Source: Succinivibrio dextrinosolvens DSM 3072
GTDB taxonomy: Bacteria > Pseudomonadota > Gammaproteobacteria > Enterobacterales > Succinivibrionaceae
Length of the DNA stretch: 64,000 nucleotides
Assembly (NCBI RefSeq): GCF_900167015.1
Contig: NZ_FUXX01000001.1
Coordinates: 62,001 to 126,000, forward strand
Reading direction: 5' to 3'
Each line of letters opens with the position of its first letter. The first letter of the stretch is position 1. This document shows, in pieces, positions 51,844 to 62,650 of the stretch. The position numbers and the translations under genes are program-made. The notes beneath the pieces are model-generated. The model made no database searches, was not told where the DNA came from, and saw only the letters and a list, made by a program, of their open reading frames with translations.

Positions 51844-53733
51844 ATGTATCTAGAAAAAGCTAAAGTGGTTAATTTCCGAGGTATCCGTAAATTATCAATC
51901 CACTTTGAAGATACCAGCACAGTTCTTATCGGTGAAAATCACTGGGGTAAGACATCTCTCCTTCGCGCCCTATGGATGGTTCTTGGTCAGGGCGAAAAAC
52001 TATGTCAGTTTGAACAGAAAGATCTGTATGTACCAGTCGAACTCAAATCCTACGATACTTTTCCTAAAGATAATCTTGTTGAGCGTGTAACCAGACGAAA
52101 GGCTATTTCCTTTGAAGCAGAAGCTGTAGAACAGTACAAGAAGGATAAGCTTGAAAAGGCTGAACAGTATTTAAGCGATCAGCTTCGTGAGACCTCCAGT
52201 GCCTCAGAATTCTTTACTGATATAAATGAATTTATCTCTTCCTATAAGCACAAGGAAGAGGAAGATGTCTTCAAGAAAACCGATAACCATATACATATCG
52301 ATCTGTATTTCCGTGAAAGTGCCATTAACGGTTACGCAGAAAAAGATCCTGTCCTCAAGCCATTCTGGTACTTTGATGAAAGTGGGGCCTACTACATTCA
52401 CTGGCAGATCGTAGCCTTCTATAACGAGGAGAAGGATGAGTTCGTAACAATTCACAATCTTGTTAACAAGAATAATGAGTGTTTCAAGAAGACTGATAAT
52501 TATGAGGAAGCCTTCTATACCATTATCAGACTCAATCCTGTATTCAGACTGCGTGACAGTCGTATGGATACAAAGCGTCTATCAAAGAGTAAGAAGGGGG
52601 AGAAGATTTCCCATATGGCATCCCTGATTTTCAATGACAATGAGCTGTCATCTGAAAATGTAGCCTCTCTTTTAAAGATGTTTACAGCATATCTTGATAA
52701 GTATCTGGGTAACTATAATCAAGGCGATGATTCAGAAGCCATAAGACGTAATCCAAGAAACATTGATGAGATAGTAAAAAGTCCAATATCCCTGGAATCT
52801 CTGTCATCAATCAGAAACATGCTGACAGCTCCGGGCCTTACAAGATCTAAGGTCGTATTGACATACATCGCATCAGCTCTGTTTCTGTCACAGGGTGATC
52901 GTGAGATTGACAAGAATGCGACTCCAATCATGATTATTGAGGATATAGAGTCTCGTTTCCATCCATCATTGCTGTTGTCCTTCTGGTCACTGCTTTCATC
53001 AACAGCTACTCAGAAGATTGTAACTACCAACAGCGGAGATCTGTTATCCACAGTTCCTCTGCAGTCACTAAGACGACTGCACAGAAAGTTCTACGATACA
53101 ACCTGCTTCCAGGTTGATCCTGAATCATCCTCTCTGAATAATGACGATTTAAGAAGAATTGCCTTCCATATTAGAATGAATCGACCAATGGCATTCTTCG
53201 CCAGAACCTGGATTCTTGTTGAAGGTGAGACTGAGGTCTGGATTCTCACCCAGATTGCTTCTATTCTGGGAATTTCCCTTGCCTGTGAGGGTATAAGAAT
53301 TATTGAGTTTGCCCAGTGCGGACTAAAGCCTCTGATGAAGGTTGCAACTCAGCTGGGTATAGCATTCCATGTTCTGACCGATGGCGATGAGGCTGGTAAG
53401 AAGTATGCGGAAGTTGCTCTGAATTTCATTCCAAAGAAGAGAAGAGACAGACATCTGACCGTAATTCCACAAAAAGATATTGAGCACTATCTGTATTCTC
53501 AGGGATATGAGAAAACCTTCAGAATTGCCGCAGGAGTATCTTCAAACAGTCAGTTGCGTAAAGGTCTTACCTCAGACAAGGTTATTGATATGGCTATCAA
53601 GCGTAAATCAAAGCCAGGTCTGGCTCTACTGCTTGTTGATGCTATTCAGAAGAAAGGTGTTGAAGGCGTTCCTGTGGTATTTGCAAGTCTGCTTCAGGCG
53701 GTAAGAGCATTAGGGCAGGGTAATTACATCTGA
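51844..53733 (+). CDS. YbjD-like OLD-family ATPase/nuclease
   Basis: 629 residues. ABC-type ATPase N-terminus with KVVNFRGIRKLSI and Walker A GENHWGKTS (about 30-38), a long helical middle with a region (about 75-150) longer than in E. coli YbjD (552), Walker B-like PIMIIEDIESRFHP, then TTNSGDLLSTVP. The C-terminal Toprim domain has WILVEGETEVW (about 458) and HVLTDGDEAGKKYA (about 513). Segments such as RLMPVLRLRD-type RLNPVFRLRDSRMD and EFAQCGLKPLMK tie it to YbjD. OLD proteins are DNA nucleases, some antiviral; this stand-alone chromosomal form has no known role. Confidence 0.9.
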   Translation: MYLEKAKVVNFRGIRKLSIHFEDTSTVLIGENHWGKTSLLRALWMVLGQGEKLCQFEQKDLYVPVELKSYDTFPKDNLVERVTRRKAISFEAEAVEQYKKDKLEKAEQYLSDQLRETSSASEFFTDINEFISSYKHKEEEDVFKKTDNHIHIDLYFRESAINGYAEKDPVLKPFWYFDESGAYYIHWQIVAFYNEEKDEFVTIHNLVNKNNECFKKTDNYEEAFYTIIRLNPVFRLRDSRMDTKRLSKSKKGEKISHMASLIFNDNELSSENVASLLKMFTAYLDKYLGNYNQGDDSEAIRRNPRNIDEIVKSPISLESLSSIRNMLTAPGLTRSKVVLTYIASALFLSQGDREIDKNATPIMIIEDIESRFHPSLLLSFWSLLSSTATQKIVTTNSGDLLSTVPLQSLRRLHRKFYDTTCFQVDPESSSLNNDDLRRIAFHIRMNRPMAFFARTWILVEGETEVWILTQIASILGISLACEGIRIIEFAQCGLKPLMKVATQLGIAFHVLTDGDEAGKKYAEVALNFIPKKRRDRHLTVIPQKDIEHYLYSQGYEKTFRIAAGVSSNSQLRKGLTSDKVIDMAIKRKSKPGLALLLVDAIQKKGVEGVPVVFASLLQAVRALGQGNYI

Positions 53734-53790
53734 TTGTTCTATGGAGTCCGGCTGTGATAGAGAAACTATCCAGAAATGCTTTGATTGAAA

Positions 53791-53820
53791 AATTCTGAGA
53801 CCTTGGCGGATCTCAGAATT
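53791..53820 (-). terminator. Terminator of yicC
   Basis: AATTCTGAGA (53791-53800) and TCTCAGAATT (53811-53820) form a perfect 10-bp stem; preceding A residues give the minus-strand U-tract. It may also stop transcripts from the OLD gene. Confidence 0.82.
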
Positions 53821-53857
53821 AAAGCCGGAACGAAATCTAAGTCCTTCTAGCTGTTCT

Positions 53858-54721
53858 TTATTCGATGTTCTGAACCTGTTCTCTCATCTGTTCAACAACA
53901 ACCTTAAGCTCAACAGCAACCTTTGTGATCTCAAGATTTGATGCCTTTGATGCTAGTGTATTGGATTCACGGTTGAATTCCTGCATCATAAAATCAAGAC
54001 GCTTTCCGCAAAGACCGCCCTTATCAAGAATGTTTCTAACTTCCTTAACGTGAGCCAGCAGTCTGTCGTATTCTTCTCTTACATCTGCTCTCTGGGCTGC
54101 AAGAGCAACTTCCTGCTCCAGTCTTTCTGGATTTACGCTGATATCCAGTGTGCTGATTTTACTTAGAATTCTTTCTCTTTCAAGATCAACAAGCTTATCA
54201 AGCTGCTCTCCTACAACTGAGGATAGTTCGATTATCTTATCAAGTCTTGAGATAAGAGCGTCTTTTAGCTTGATTCCTTCCTTTTTACGATTTTCCTTCA
54301 GATTATCAATTGCCTCAGAGAAGTTTTTAAGGATTTCTTCATCAATCTTTTCCTGAAGATTTCCTTCCTGACTGATTACTCCTGGATAGTTAAGAATCTC
54401 GAGGGCATTCACGTTTGACTGAGGAAGCTCTTTGTTAATCTGAGATACTGCATTGGCTAAAGCGTGCAGGACTTCCTGATTGATATTCAGTGAATCAGTT
54501 GCGTTTAAAGCGTATGAAATGTAGCAGTCAATCTTGCCGCGTGTCAGTTTTTCCTGAATGATGCTTCTGAGTTTTGAATCAAGATGTCTTAGTGAATCAG
54601 GCATTTTGAGGTAGATTTCAAGAAAGCGGTTATTTACAGAGGTGATATCTATATTAATGTTTACTCTGTCGGTATTGATGATTTTGTTTGATGAACCTGT
54701 CATGCTGGAAATATCAGCCAT
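53858..54721 (-). CDS. yicC: YicC/YloC-family endoribonuclease
   Basis: 287 residues, the standard length. N-terminal MTGSSNKIINTD and SVNNRFLEIYLKMPDSLR, and C-terminal DFMMQEFNRESNTLASKAS ending with VELKVVVEQMREQVQNIE are family signatures. YicC has endoribonuclease activity and affects small RNA stability in E. coli. It is divergent from pyrE as in enterics, though rph, normally beside pyrE, is not here. GAGGT precedes the start. Confidence 0.95.
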   Translation of the reverse strand: MADISSMTGSSNKIINTDRVNINIDITSVNNRFLEIYLKMPDSLRHLDSKLRSIIQEKLTRGKIDCYISYALNATDSLNINQEVLHALANAVSQINKELPQSNVNALEILNYPGVISQEGNLQEKIDEEILKNFSEAIDNLKENRKKEGIKLKDALISRLDKIIELSSVVGEQLDKLVDLERERILSKISTLDISVNPERLEQEVALAAQRADVREEYDRLLAHVKEVRNILDKGGLCGKRLDFMMQEFNRESNTLASKASNLEITKVAVELKVVVEQMREQVQNIE

Positions 54722-54860
54722 AATTACCTCGTTTTTCCTGAAAGTGTTCTGTATTCCCCGAACATTTTACGCATTTGCACTGCTCTTTTGCAAACAACAT
54801 TTTTGTTTTGGAATCTGAGTAATAATAATGTAATATGTGCGAAAACTTTCGAGGTTAAAA

Positions 54861-55502
54861 ATGCAGGAATATCAGAGAAAATTCATTGAACTTGCTTTAA
54901 GCAAGGGTGTTTTAAAATTTGGCAGTTTTGTTCTTAAATCAGGAAGAACCAGCCCATATTTCTTCAATGCTGGCGGTTTCAACACCGGTGAAGATCTGGC
55001 AACTCTAGGCTCATGCTATGCTCATGCACTGGTTGATTCTGGCGTATCATTCGATGTTCTTTTCGGACCTGCCTATAAAGGTATTCCTCTGGCATGTGCT
55101 ACTGCAATGGCTCTATCTTCAGAGCACCACAAGAATGTTCCTTGGTGCTTCAACCGCAAAGAGAAGAAAGACCATGGTGAAGGCGGCAATCTGGTAGGTG
55201 CTCCTTTAAAGGGTGATATTCTGCTGGTTGATGATGTAATTACCGCAGGTACTGCTATCCGAGAATCTGAAACTCTGATTAAAGAGAACGGCGCACACTT
55301 CAAGGCTGCAATTATTGCCTTAAACCGTATGGAAAAGGGTAAGGGTGAAAAGAGTGCTATTGCTGAGGCTGAGGAGCAGATTGGCATCAAGATTATTTCA
55401 ATTGTTACCTTTGATGATCTTCTAAAGTACATTGAAAACGATGACAAGCTAAAAGAGCATATTCCAGCAATGCTTGAGTACAGAAAGCAGTACGGAGCCT
55501 AA
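54861..55502 (+). CDS. pyrE: Orotate phosphoribosyltransferase
   Basis: 213 residues from ATG 54861 with GAGGT upstream; E. coli PyrE has 213, which supports this start over GTG 54837. Motifs: [46 protein letters not shown] (mobile catalytic loop with Lys/Asp) and the PRPP loop [13 protein letters not shown]. Makes orotidine monophosphate in pyrimidine synthesis. No rph-type attenuator gene precedes it, so regulation differs from E. coli. Confidence 0.97.
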   Translation: MQEYQRKFIELALSKGVLKFGSFVLKSGRTSPYFFNAGGFNTGEDLATLGSCYAHALVDSGVSFDVLFGPAYKGIPLACATAMALSSEHHKNVPWCFNRKEKKDHGEGGNLVGAPLKGDILLVDDVITAGTAIRESETLIKENGAHFKAAIIALNRMEKGKGEKSAIAEAEEQIGIKIISIVTFDDLLKYIENDDKLKEHIPAMLEYRKQYGA

Positions 55503-55511
55503 TATCTGAAT

Positions 55512-55545
55512 CTACACGGTTTCCATGTGAAACTGTGTAGAATTA
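55512..55545. terminator. Bidirectional terminator between pyrE and queH
   Basis: CTACACGGTTTC (55512-55523) and GAAACTGTGTAG (55529-55540) pair with one G-T around CATGT, between convergent genes separated by 40 bases. Confidence 0.75.
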
Positions 55546-56199
55546 CTTTTCTTCCTTCTCTACGATTCCTTTCTTGCAGTAACCTGCACTTATCTGAGAA
55601 AACTCACATCCACAGTAAAGCTGATTATAGAAGTCAATTTCCTTTACAAGCTCGTAACGGCGCCCGACAAGTCCTTCCTTTCTCCAGTCCTGATCCCAGT
55701 AGGAGATACCTTCAACCTTATCCTGAGCTCTGAAGCCTGCCTCATCGACCTGCTTTTTGCTCTTCCATCTTGAGGTACATAGTGTTGTGGTGAAGGTATT
55801 TATGCCCCGTGACTTTGCAAACAGAGCTGTTACGGTAAGTCTGTGGGTGAAGCATTTCAGGCAGCGACGGCCTCTTTCAGGCTCGTTCTCAAGGCCTTCA
55901 ACTTCCTTAAGCCACATCTGATAGTCGTAGTCTCCGATTACATATTCAATGTTCATAAGTTCACACAGGTGAACCCATTCATCACGTCTTTTCTCGTATT
56001 CCTCTGTTGGATAGATATTAGGATTGTAGAAAAACATGACAGGCTTAATCTTGTTGAAGATTAGACATTCAACAAGACTTGTTGAGCATGGCGCACAGCA
56101 GCAGTGAACCACCAGACCGTTTGCACCTTCAGGTAGTTTCAGATCTCTTTTAGGAGAATCCTTAGCAAAATTTTCCGGTAGTCTGAAATTGAAATCCAT
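55543..56199 (-). CDS. queH: Epoxyqueuosine reductase QueH
   Basis: 218 residues. The DUF208/QueH pattern is clear: VHCCCAPCST (metal-cluster cysteines), FYNPNIYPTEEYEKR, RRCLKCF and LYCGCEFS. QueH reduces epoxyqueuosine to queuosine in tRNA and substitutes for the cobalamin enzyme QueG. Together with yhhQ it shows that this cell uses queuosine. Convergent with pyrE. AGGT lies about 14 bases before the ATG. Confidence 0.93.
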   Translation of the reverse strand: MDFNFRLPENFAKDSPKRDLKLPEGANGLVVHCCCAPCSTSLVECLIFNKIKPVMFFYNPNIYPTEEYEKRRDEWVHLCELMNIEYVIGDYDYQMWLKEVEGLENEPERGRRCLKCFTHRLTVTALFAKSRGINTFTTTLCTSRWKSKKQVDEAGFRAQDKVEGISYWDQDWRKEGLVGRRYELVKEIDFYNQLYCGCEFSQISAGYCKKGIVEKEEK

Positions 56200-56432
56200 G
56201 CTTGATATTTACCTATTAAATCGAAAACAGGCGGTGATTATATCACTTTTCTTTAACTATACTTATGATATTGAAAACGAACATTTGCACAGAAGATGTA
56301 TCACTAAAAAGATAATAGCGTGTCTTTTTGGTACTTTGGAGTATTATATACGGCTAACAAGAAGAGCGCCTCTCTATAAAAGGTGCCAAACGCTTTGTTT
56401 TATAAAGGTTTTATTAAATTAAGGCTTTTTTT

Positions 56433-58226
56433 ATGATATTTAGTTCAGATAAGAAAAATCTTCTGAGTCTTGCTGTTCCTGTTATTCTGACTCTGATTCT
56501 ATATGGGGTATATGATTTTTCTTTACGCAGTTACGTAACCTTTGCTCTGTATGTAGCAATCGGTCTTGCTTCTATTTTCCTGACCTTCAGATTAACAATC
56601 TGTAAAAAAGCCATAACAAGATTTGCGATAGTATTCCTGTTTACCTATCTGAGTGTTTATATCTTTTCTCTGACACTTGGACTTAATACGTCGTTATTTG
56701 ATTTCTGCAAGGGCATTGCTTTTTCTCTGGTTGCCCTGTCTACCTGTGTAATGATTAGAGCACTTGCCAGAGGAATAGAGACAGTCTGGCTTAAAAAGAT
56801 CTGCTCTTTTATTTCCTATGTAGTCCTGTTTTTATTTGTTCTGCTGCCATCTATCCTTATCTGTTATTTTGTGGCAACAGGCTCTCTGATTTCATCCGAT
56901 ATTATAATTGCTCTTGCTCAGACCAATGCTACAGAAGGTACAGAGTTTATTCAGAGTAACTTTAATATCATGTGGCTTCTTGCCTTTATTGCTCTGGCAT
57001 GTATTTATGCTGTAAATGCCTATTTCTTCAGAGATATCACGACCTTTGACTCGACTCATTTTATAACTGTGCTGTCTTTCTTCCTGTGCCTTGCATCTTC
57101 TGTATGGCTGGCACTGCCTAGAATGGACTATCTGCCTTTTTCAATTATCAGAGTGACCTCAAGACAGCTTGATAATTTTGAAATCTATAAGCAGCAGAAA
57201 ACCATGCGTCTGTCAAAGCTGAACAAGCTTGATTCTCTGAAACTATCAGATACAACCGATCCTAACGGCAATCTGTTCGTGCTTGTAATTGGTGAGTCTG
57301 AAACCCGTGACAGAATGCAGGCCTATGGTTTTTCAAGGGAGAATACTCCATACCTTGTTGAACAGCTTAAAAATCCAAACAATATTCTGTTTACCAATGC
57401 ATATTCATCATGGCCTCAGACAGTTCAGGCCTTATCCTATTCTCTGACTGAGGCTAATCAGTACAAGAAAAAGCAGACTGTTGATGCCTATTCAATCATA
57501 GAGCTTGCACGTGCCTCCGGTTTTGAAACCTACTGGCTAAGTAATCAGAGAAAGTACGGTGTATATGAGACTCCAGTTACGGTTATTTCTTCAACAGCGA
57601 ACCATGAGATCTGGGTGAACGGCTCTTCAAAGATGGAAGGTGTTTTCTTTGATGAGGAGATTGTCAGAAGATTACCTAAGATCGATGAGTCAAAGAATAT
57701 TCTAGTGGTGATTCATCTGATGGGCAGTCATCAGAAGTATGACAAGAGACTTCCTGGCTCATTCCTAAAGTTTGAAGGAAGTGACGAGACTCTTGATTAC
57801 TATGACGATACAGTTTTGTATACCGACCATATACTTGAAGAGATTTACTCAAAGCTTAAAGAGAAATCAAATTTCAAGGCCATGATCTATTTTTCTGACC
57901 ATGGAGAGGATCCTCATGTAATAGGTGGACATGATCCTGTTAACCTGAATGGTCAGATGCTGAGAATTCCTCTGGTAGTATATCTATCTGACAAGTACTG
58001 TCAGGATAATCCTGAGATTCATGATGCTCTTGTAAGGAATAAGGATAGGTATTTTTCAAATGATCTTATCTTTGACCTTGCAGCATCCATAATGGGTATA
58101 AGCGGACTTCCTGGAATGGATGACAAGCTGAATCTGGCTGATAAATCCTATTCACTTGATAAGAAGTCAGTTCTTACCATGTATGGAAAGATGCATATAG
58201 ACGAGATTCCTGAAAAGGAAAATTAG
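56433..58226 (+). CDS. Phosphoethanolamine transferase-like membrane sulfatase-fold enzyme
   Basis: 597 residues. Five or more membrane helices fill residues 1-245, then a periplasmic alkaline-phosphatase-fold domain: metal-site VLVIGESETRDRMQAYGFSR starting near 284, a probable nucleophile Thr in SSWPQTVQALSYSL, and YFSDHGEDPHVIGGHD near 486. This is the EptA/EptB/CptA/OpgE architecture, adding phosphoethanolamine to lipid A, LPS core or glucans; which acceptor is unknown. It could modify the lipid A made via lpxH and affect cationic-peptide resistance. Start preceded by AAGG. Confidence 0.88.
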   Translation: MIFSSDKKNLLSLAVPVILTLILYGVYDFSLRSYVTFALYVAIGLASIFLTFRLTICKKAITRFAIVFLFTYLSVYIFSLTLGLNTSLFDFCKGIAFSLVALSTCVMIRALARGIETVWLKKICSFISYVVLFLFVLLPSILICYFVATGSLISSDIIIALAQTNATEGTEFIQSNFNIMWLLAFIALACIYAVNAYFFRDITTFDSTHFITVLSFFLCLASSVWLALPRMDYLPFSIIRVTSRQLDNFEIYKQQKTMRLSKLNKLDSLKLSDTTDPNGNLFVLVIGESETRDRMQAYGFSRENTPYLVEQLKNPNNILFTNAYSSWPQTVQALSYSLTEANQYKKKQTVDAYSIIELARASGFETYWLSNQRKYGVYETPVTVISSTANHEIWVNGSSKMEGVFFDEEIVRRLPKIDESKNILVVIHLMGSHQKYDKRLPGSFLKFEGSDETLDYYDDTVLYTDHILEEIYSKLKEKSNFKAMIYFSDHGEDPHVIGGHDPVNLNGQMLRIPLVVYLSDKYCQDNPEIHDALVRNKDRYFSNDLIFDLAASIMGISGLPGMDDKLNLADKSYSLDKKSVLTMYGKMHIDEIPEKEN

Positions 58227-58274
58227 TGCAAATTATATTGAACAAAAAAATTTAAAGATTACTGAAAAAAAGAC

Positions 58275-58302
58275 TTGCTTTAAATCTTAAATTCAGTATA
58301 AT
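58275..58302 (+). promoter_or_regulatory. Promoter of the S10 ribosomal operon
   Basis: TTGCTT (58275-58280), 16-base spacer, TATAAT (58297-58302); transcription would start near 58309. Confidence 0.75.
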
Positions 58303-58308
58303 AATGGC

Positions 58309-58797
<489 letters not shown>

Positions 58798-58812
58798 TAG
58801 GGGAATAATACA

Positions 58813-59451
58813 ATGTCAATCGGTTTAATCGGCCGCAAGCTTGGTATGACCCGTGTTTTCAATGAGAACGGCAAATCTGTTCCAGTAACAGTCATCCAGG
58901 TTGAGGCAAACCGCGTAACCCAGATCAAGAACCTAGAGAATGACGGCTATACCGCTATTCAGGTTACAACTGGTGATCGCAAAGCAAGTCGTATGACCAA
59001 AGCTGAAATTGGTCACTTCGCAAAGTCAGGCGTACAGGCAGGCCGTGGCTTATGGGAGTTCCGTTTAACTGATTCAGAGCTAGCTTCATACAAAGTTGGC
59101 GACGAGATCAAAGTAGACGCTTTCCAAGATGTTAAGAAAGTAGACGTTACCGGCCAGTCAAAAGGTAAAGGTACTGCAGGTACTATCAAGCGTTACAACT
59201 TCTTACACCAGGATTATACACACGGTAACTCACGTTCACATCGTGTACCTGGTTCTACCGGTCAGAACCAAACTCCAGGTAGAGTTTTCAAGGGCAAGAA
59301 GATGGTTGGTCACATGGGTTCTGAGAAGGTTACTGTACAGTGCCTTGACTTAGTTCGCATCGACGCAGAACGCAATCTACTTCTCGTAAAAGGCGCTGTT
59401 CCAGGTGCTAATAACGGTGACGTGATTGTAAGACCAAGTCTTAAAGCTTAA
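58813..59451 (+). CDS. rplC: Ribosomal protein L3
   Basis: 212 residues (E. coli 209). [13 protein letters not shown] at the N-terminus and the central loop region [20 protein letters not shown] identify L3, which reaches the peptidyltransferase centre; the Gln in this loop is the methylation site in enterics. Second gene of the S10 operon, 15 bases after rpsJ with AGGGGAA before the ATG. Confidence 0.98.
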   Translation: MSIGLIGRKLGMTRVFNENGKSVPVTVIQVEANRVTQIKNLENDGYTAIQVTTGDRKASRMTKAEIGHFAKSGVQAGRGLWEFRLTDSELASYKVGDEIKVDAFQDVKKVDVTGQSKGKGTAGTIKRYNFLHQDYTHGNSRSHRVPGSTGQNQTPGRVFKGKKMVGHMGSEKVTVQCLDLVRIDAERNLLLVKGAVPGANNGDVIVRPSLKA

Positions 59452-59468
59452 CCCGAGGTAATAGGATC

Positions 59469-60080
59469 ATGGAATTAAAGTTAGTTGGCGCAGACAAGCA
59501 GCTAGAAGTGCTAGATAGCACCTTTGGTCGCGAGTTCAACGAGCCATTAGTGCACCAGGTAGTTGTTTCATACCTAAGCACTGCACGCGCCGGTACTAAA
59601 GCTCAGAAGACCCGTTCTGAGGTTTCAGGCGGCGGTAAGAAGCCTTTCCGTCAGAAGGGCACAGGTCGCGCACGCGCAGGTTCTACCCGTTCTCCATTAT
59701 GGCGTGCAGGTGGTACTGTATTTGCTGCTAAGCCACAGGATTGGACTCAGAAGGTAAATCGTAAGATGTACCGTGTTGCAATGTGCAGCATCCTATCTGA
59801 GTTAGTTCGTCAGGACCGTTTAGTTGTTGTTGACGATTTCAAGGTAGAAGACCACAAGACCAAGTCATTAGTTAACAAGCTAAAGGATCTAGGTCTAAAG
59901 CAGGTTCTAATCGTTACTGATGCTTTCGAACAGAATTTATTCTTAGCATCTCGTAACCTATACAGAGTAGAAGTTTGCCAGCCAGGTACTGCTGAGTTCA
60001 ACCCAGTAAATCTTGTTGGTTTCGACAAGGTTCTAATGACTTCTGCAGCTGTTAAGAAGGTAGAGGAGTTGCTTAAATAA
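59469..60080 (+). CDS. rplD: Ribosomal protein L4
   Basis: 203 residues. The extended loop [20 protein letters not shown] and [10 protein letters not shown] identify L4. Besides its 23S rRNA role, L4 is the autoregulator of the S10 operon in E. coli, which fits the leader structure upstream. Overlaps rplW by one base. Confidence 0.98.
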   Translation: MELKLVGADKQLEVLDSTFGREFNEPLVHQVVVSYLSTARAGTKAQKTRSEVSGGGKKPFRQKGTGRARAGSTRSPLWRAGGTVFAAKPQDWTQKVNRKMYRVAMCSILSELVRQDRLVVVDDFKVEDHKTKSLVNKLKDLGLKQVLIVTDAFEQNLFLASRNLYRVEVCQPGTAEFNPVNLVGFDKVLMTSAAVKKVEELLK

Positions 60081-60397
60081 TGTCTGAAGCTCGTTTATTA
60101 AATGTTCTTCGTGCACCTGTTATCTCTGAGAAGAGCACCGCTGCACAGGAGAAGAATACTCTAGTATTCAAGGTATTAAAGGACGCAACCAAGGAAGAAA
60201 TCAAAGCTGCTGTTGAGATGATCTTCAATGTGAAGGTAGAAGGTGTTCGCACCCTAAACTTCCAGGGTAAAGTACGTCGCACTGCACGTGGTATTGGCAA
60301 GCGTTCAGACTGGAAAAAGGCTTATGTTACTCTTCCAGAGGGCACTCAGTTAGATCTTGAGGCTACCTCACAGCAGATTAACAAGGAGAGCAAATAA
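60080..60397 (+). CDS. rplW: Ribosomal protein L23
   Basis: 105 residues (E. coli 100). [21 protein letters not shown] and the loop with [19 protein letters not shown] are typical. L23 forms the docking site for trigger factor and SRP at the tunnel exit. Overlaps both neighbours by one base, showing tight coupling. Confidence 0.98.
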   Translation: MSEARLLNVLRAPVISEKSTAAQEKNTLVFKVLKDATKEEIKAAVEMIFNVKVEGVRTLNFQGKVRRTARGIGKRSDWKKAYVTLPEGTQLDLEATSQQINKESK

Positions 60398-61212
60398 TGG
60401 CAATCATTAAGGCAAAGCCAACCACTCCAGCTCGTCGTCACGTTGTACAGGTTAAGACCCCTGGCTTATGGAAAGGTGGTCCATTACGTTCTCTAACTGT
60501 TGAGAAGCGTAAGACTGGTGGTCGTGATAACTACGGTCACATTTCAACTCGTCACATTGGTGGTGGTCACAAGCAGCGCTATCGTTTAATCGATTTCAAG
60601 CGTCAGAAGGATGGTATTGAGGCACGCGTAGAGCGTATTGAGTATGATCCAAACCGTTCAGCTCACATCGCTTTAATCTGCTATACCGATGGTACCCGTA
60701 GCTACATCTTAGCTCCTAAGGGCTTAAAGCAGGGTGATGTTGTTGTATCAGGTGTTGATGCAGCTATCAAGGTTGGTAATGCATTACCAATGCGTAACAT
60801 CCCTCTAGGTACTACCATTCACGCAGTTGAGTTAAACCCAGGTGCAGGTGCTGTATTCGCACGTTCAGCTGGCTGCTACTGCGAACTAGTTGCTAAAGAA
60901 GGTGCTTATGTAACCTTACGTATGCGTTCAGGCGAAATGCGTAAAGTTTTAGCAGAAGGCCGTGCAACTGTTGGTGAAATCGGTAATGGCGAGCACATGC
61001 TAGCTCAGTTAGGTAAAGCTGGTGCTAACCGTTGGCGCGGTGTACGTCCAACCGTTCGTGGTATGTCAATGAACCCTATCGATCACCCACATGGTGGTGG
61101 TGAGGGCCGTAACAAGGGCATTCAGCCACGTTCTCCTTGGGGTACTCCATGTAAGGGTTACAAGACCCGTAAGAACAAGCGTACTGACAAGTACATTGTT
61201 CATCACCGTTAA
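60397..61212 (+). CDS. rplB: Ribosomal protein L2
   Basis: 271 residues (E. coli 273). [46 protein letters not shown] and [13 protein letters not shown] are L2 signatures; the conserved His lies in HPHGGGEG. L2 is needed for subunit joining and peptidyl transfer. Overlaps rplW by one base. Confidence 0.98.
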   Translation: MAIIKAKPTTPARRHVVQVKTPGLWKGGPLRSLTVEKRKTGGRDNYGHISTRHIGGGHKQRYRLIDFKRQKDGIEARVERIEYDPNRSAHIALICYTDGTRSYILAPKGLKQGDVVVSGVDAAIKVGNALPMRNIPLGTTIHAVELNPGAGAVFARSAGCYCELVAKEGAYVTLRMRSGEMRKVLAEGRATVGEIGNGEHMLAQLGKAGANRWRGVRPTVRGMSMNPIDHPHGGGEGRNKGIQPRSPWGTPCKGYKTRKNKRTDKYIVHHR

Positions 61213-61231
61213 TCGATAGCGAGGATATAAA

Positions 61232-61504
61232 ATGCCACGTTCTTTGAAAAAAGGTCCATTTATTGATGCGTCCTTATTAAAGAAGGTACTAAAGGTTCTT
61301 GAGACTGGTGACAAGAAGCCAGTTAAGACCTGGTCACGCCGTTCAGTTATCATTCCTCAGATGATTGGAATGACCATCGCTGTTCACAACGGTCGTCAAC
61401 ATGTACCTGTATTCGTTTCAGACGAAATGGTTGGTCACAAGCTAGGTGAGTTTGCACCTACTCGTACCTTTAAGGGTCACACCGTAGCTGATGCTAAGGC
61501 CTAA
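61232..61504 (+). CDS. rpsS: Ribosomal protein S19
   Basis: 90 residues (E. coli 92). Starts [11 protein letters not shown] after Met and contains [14 protein letters not shown] and [19 protein letters not shown]. Head protein of the small subunit that partners S13. GAGGAT lies seven bases before the ATG. Confidence 0.98.
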   Translation: MPRSLKKGPFIDASLLKKVLKVLETGDKKPVKTWSRRSVIIPQMIGMTIAVHNGRQHVPVFVSDEMVGHKLGEFAPTRTFKGHTVADAKA

Positions 61505-61519
61505 TTGGAGTTTAATGTA

Positions 61520-61852
61520 ATGGAAGTTAAAGCAATCCACAAATATGCTCGCTCTTCTGCTCAGAAAACCCGCCTGGTCGCAGATCAAGTTCGCGGTTTA
61601 CCTGTTCAGAAAGCTTTGGATTTGTTAGAGTTCAGCCCAAAGAAGGCTGCTGCACTAATCCGTAAAGTTCTGCTTTCAGCAATTGCTAACGCAGAGCACA
61701 ATCAGTCTTTAGACATCGACGATTTAGTTGTTGCTAAGATTATGGTTGATGAGGGTCCATCTTTAAAGCGTATCATGCCACGTGCTAAGGGCCGTGCTGA
61801 CCGCATCGTAAAGCGTACCTCTCACATTACCGTTGTTGTTGCAGAGCGTTAG
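61520..61852 (+). CDS. rplV: Ribosomal protein L22
   Basis: 110 residues from ATG 61520, the E. coli length; a TTG frame five codons longer begins in the rpsS-rplV gap. [18 protein letters not shown] and the tunnel-loop [15 protein letters not shown] identify L22, which lines the exit tunnel. Confidence 0.97.
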   Translation: MEVKAIHKYARSSAQKTRLVADQVRGLPVQKALDLLEFSPKKAAALIRKVLLSAIANAEHNQSLDIDDLVVAKIMVDEGPSLKRIMPRAKGRADRIVKRTSHITVVVAER

Positions 61853-61860
61853 GAGTAAAT

Positions 61861-62637
61861 ATGGGTCAGAAAATTAATCCAAACGGAATTCGTCTAGGTA
61901 TCACCAGACCATATTCATCAGTTTGGTATGCATCTACTGCACAGTTCCCAGCTAACATCAAGAGCGATGCTGAAGTTCGTAAGTATTTAACTGCTGAGCT
62001 TAAGAATGCATCTGTTTCTAAGATTGTTATTGATCGTCCTGCAAAGAGCATTCGTGTAACTATCTGCACTGCTCGTCCTGGTATCGTAATTGGTAAGAAG
62101 GGCGAAGACGTTGAGAAGTTACGTCAGAAGATCTCTGCAATCGCTGGTGTTCCAGCTCAGGTTAATATCAGCGAGATTCGCAAGCCTGATCTAGACGCTA
62201 AGTTAGTTGCTGATTCTATTGCTTCTCAGTTAGAGCGTCGTGTAATGTTCCGTCGCGCTATGAAGAAGGCAATCCAGAATGCAATGCGTGCTGGTGCTAA
62301 GGGTATCAAGGTTGAAGTATCAGGCCGTCTAGGTGGTGCTGAAATCGCTCGTTCAGAGTGGCTACGTGAAGGTCGCGTACCTCTACACACTCTACGTGCT
62401 GATATCGACTACGCTTTATCAGAGGCTGTTACAACCTATGGTGTAATCGGTGTTAAGGTTTGGATCTTCAAGGGTGAAGTTTTAGGTGGTCTACCACTAA
62501 CTCAGGAAGAGTCAGAGAACCGTAACAATGCAGCTGCTCCAGCAGGTCGTCGTGGTCGTCGCGATGAGAACCAGGCTCGTCCAGGCCGTGGTCGTCGTGG
62601 TGCTAAGAAGGCTGAAGAAGCAAAGGCTTCTGAGTAA
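61861..62637 (+). CDS. rpsC: Ribosomal protein S3 with extended C-terminus
   Basis: 258 residues (E. coli 233). [13 protein letters not shown], the KH-domain [15 protein letters not shown] and [13 protein letters not shown] are S3 hallmarks. After the conserved core there are about 40 residues rich in Arg, Gly, Ala and Glu ([14 protein letters not shown] onward), a low-complexity tail longer than in E. coli. S3 contributes to mRNA entry and helicase activity. Confidence 0.98.
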   Translation: MGQKINPNGIRLGITRPYSSVWYASTAQFPANIKSDAEVRKYLTAELKNASVSKIVIDRPAKSIRVTICTARPGIVIGKKGEDVEKLRQKISAIAGVPAQVNISEIRKPDLDAKLVADSIASQLERRVMFRRAMKKAIQNAMRAGAKGIKVEVSGRLGGAEIARSEWLREGRVPLHTLRADIDYALSEAVTTYGVIGVKVWIFKGEVLGGLPLTQEESENRNNAAAPAGRRGRRDENQARPGRGRRGAKKAEEAKASE

Positions 62638-62650
62638 CGGAGAAAGATAA

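Noticed and set aside
55073-55447. 124-residue minus-strand ORF inside pyrE
   Set aside because: Shadow of pyrE; low-complexity Ser/Ile composition typical of antisense frames here.
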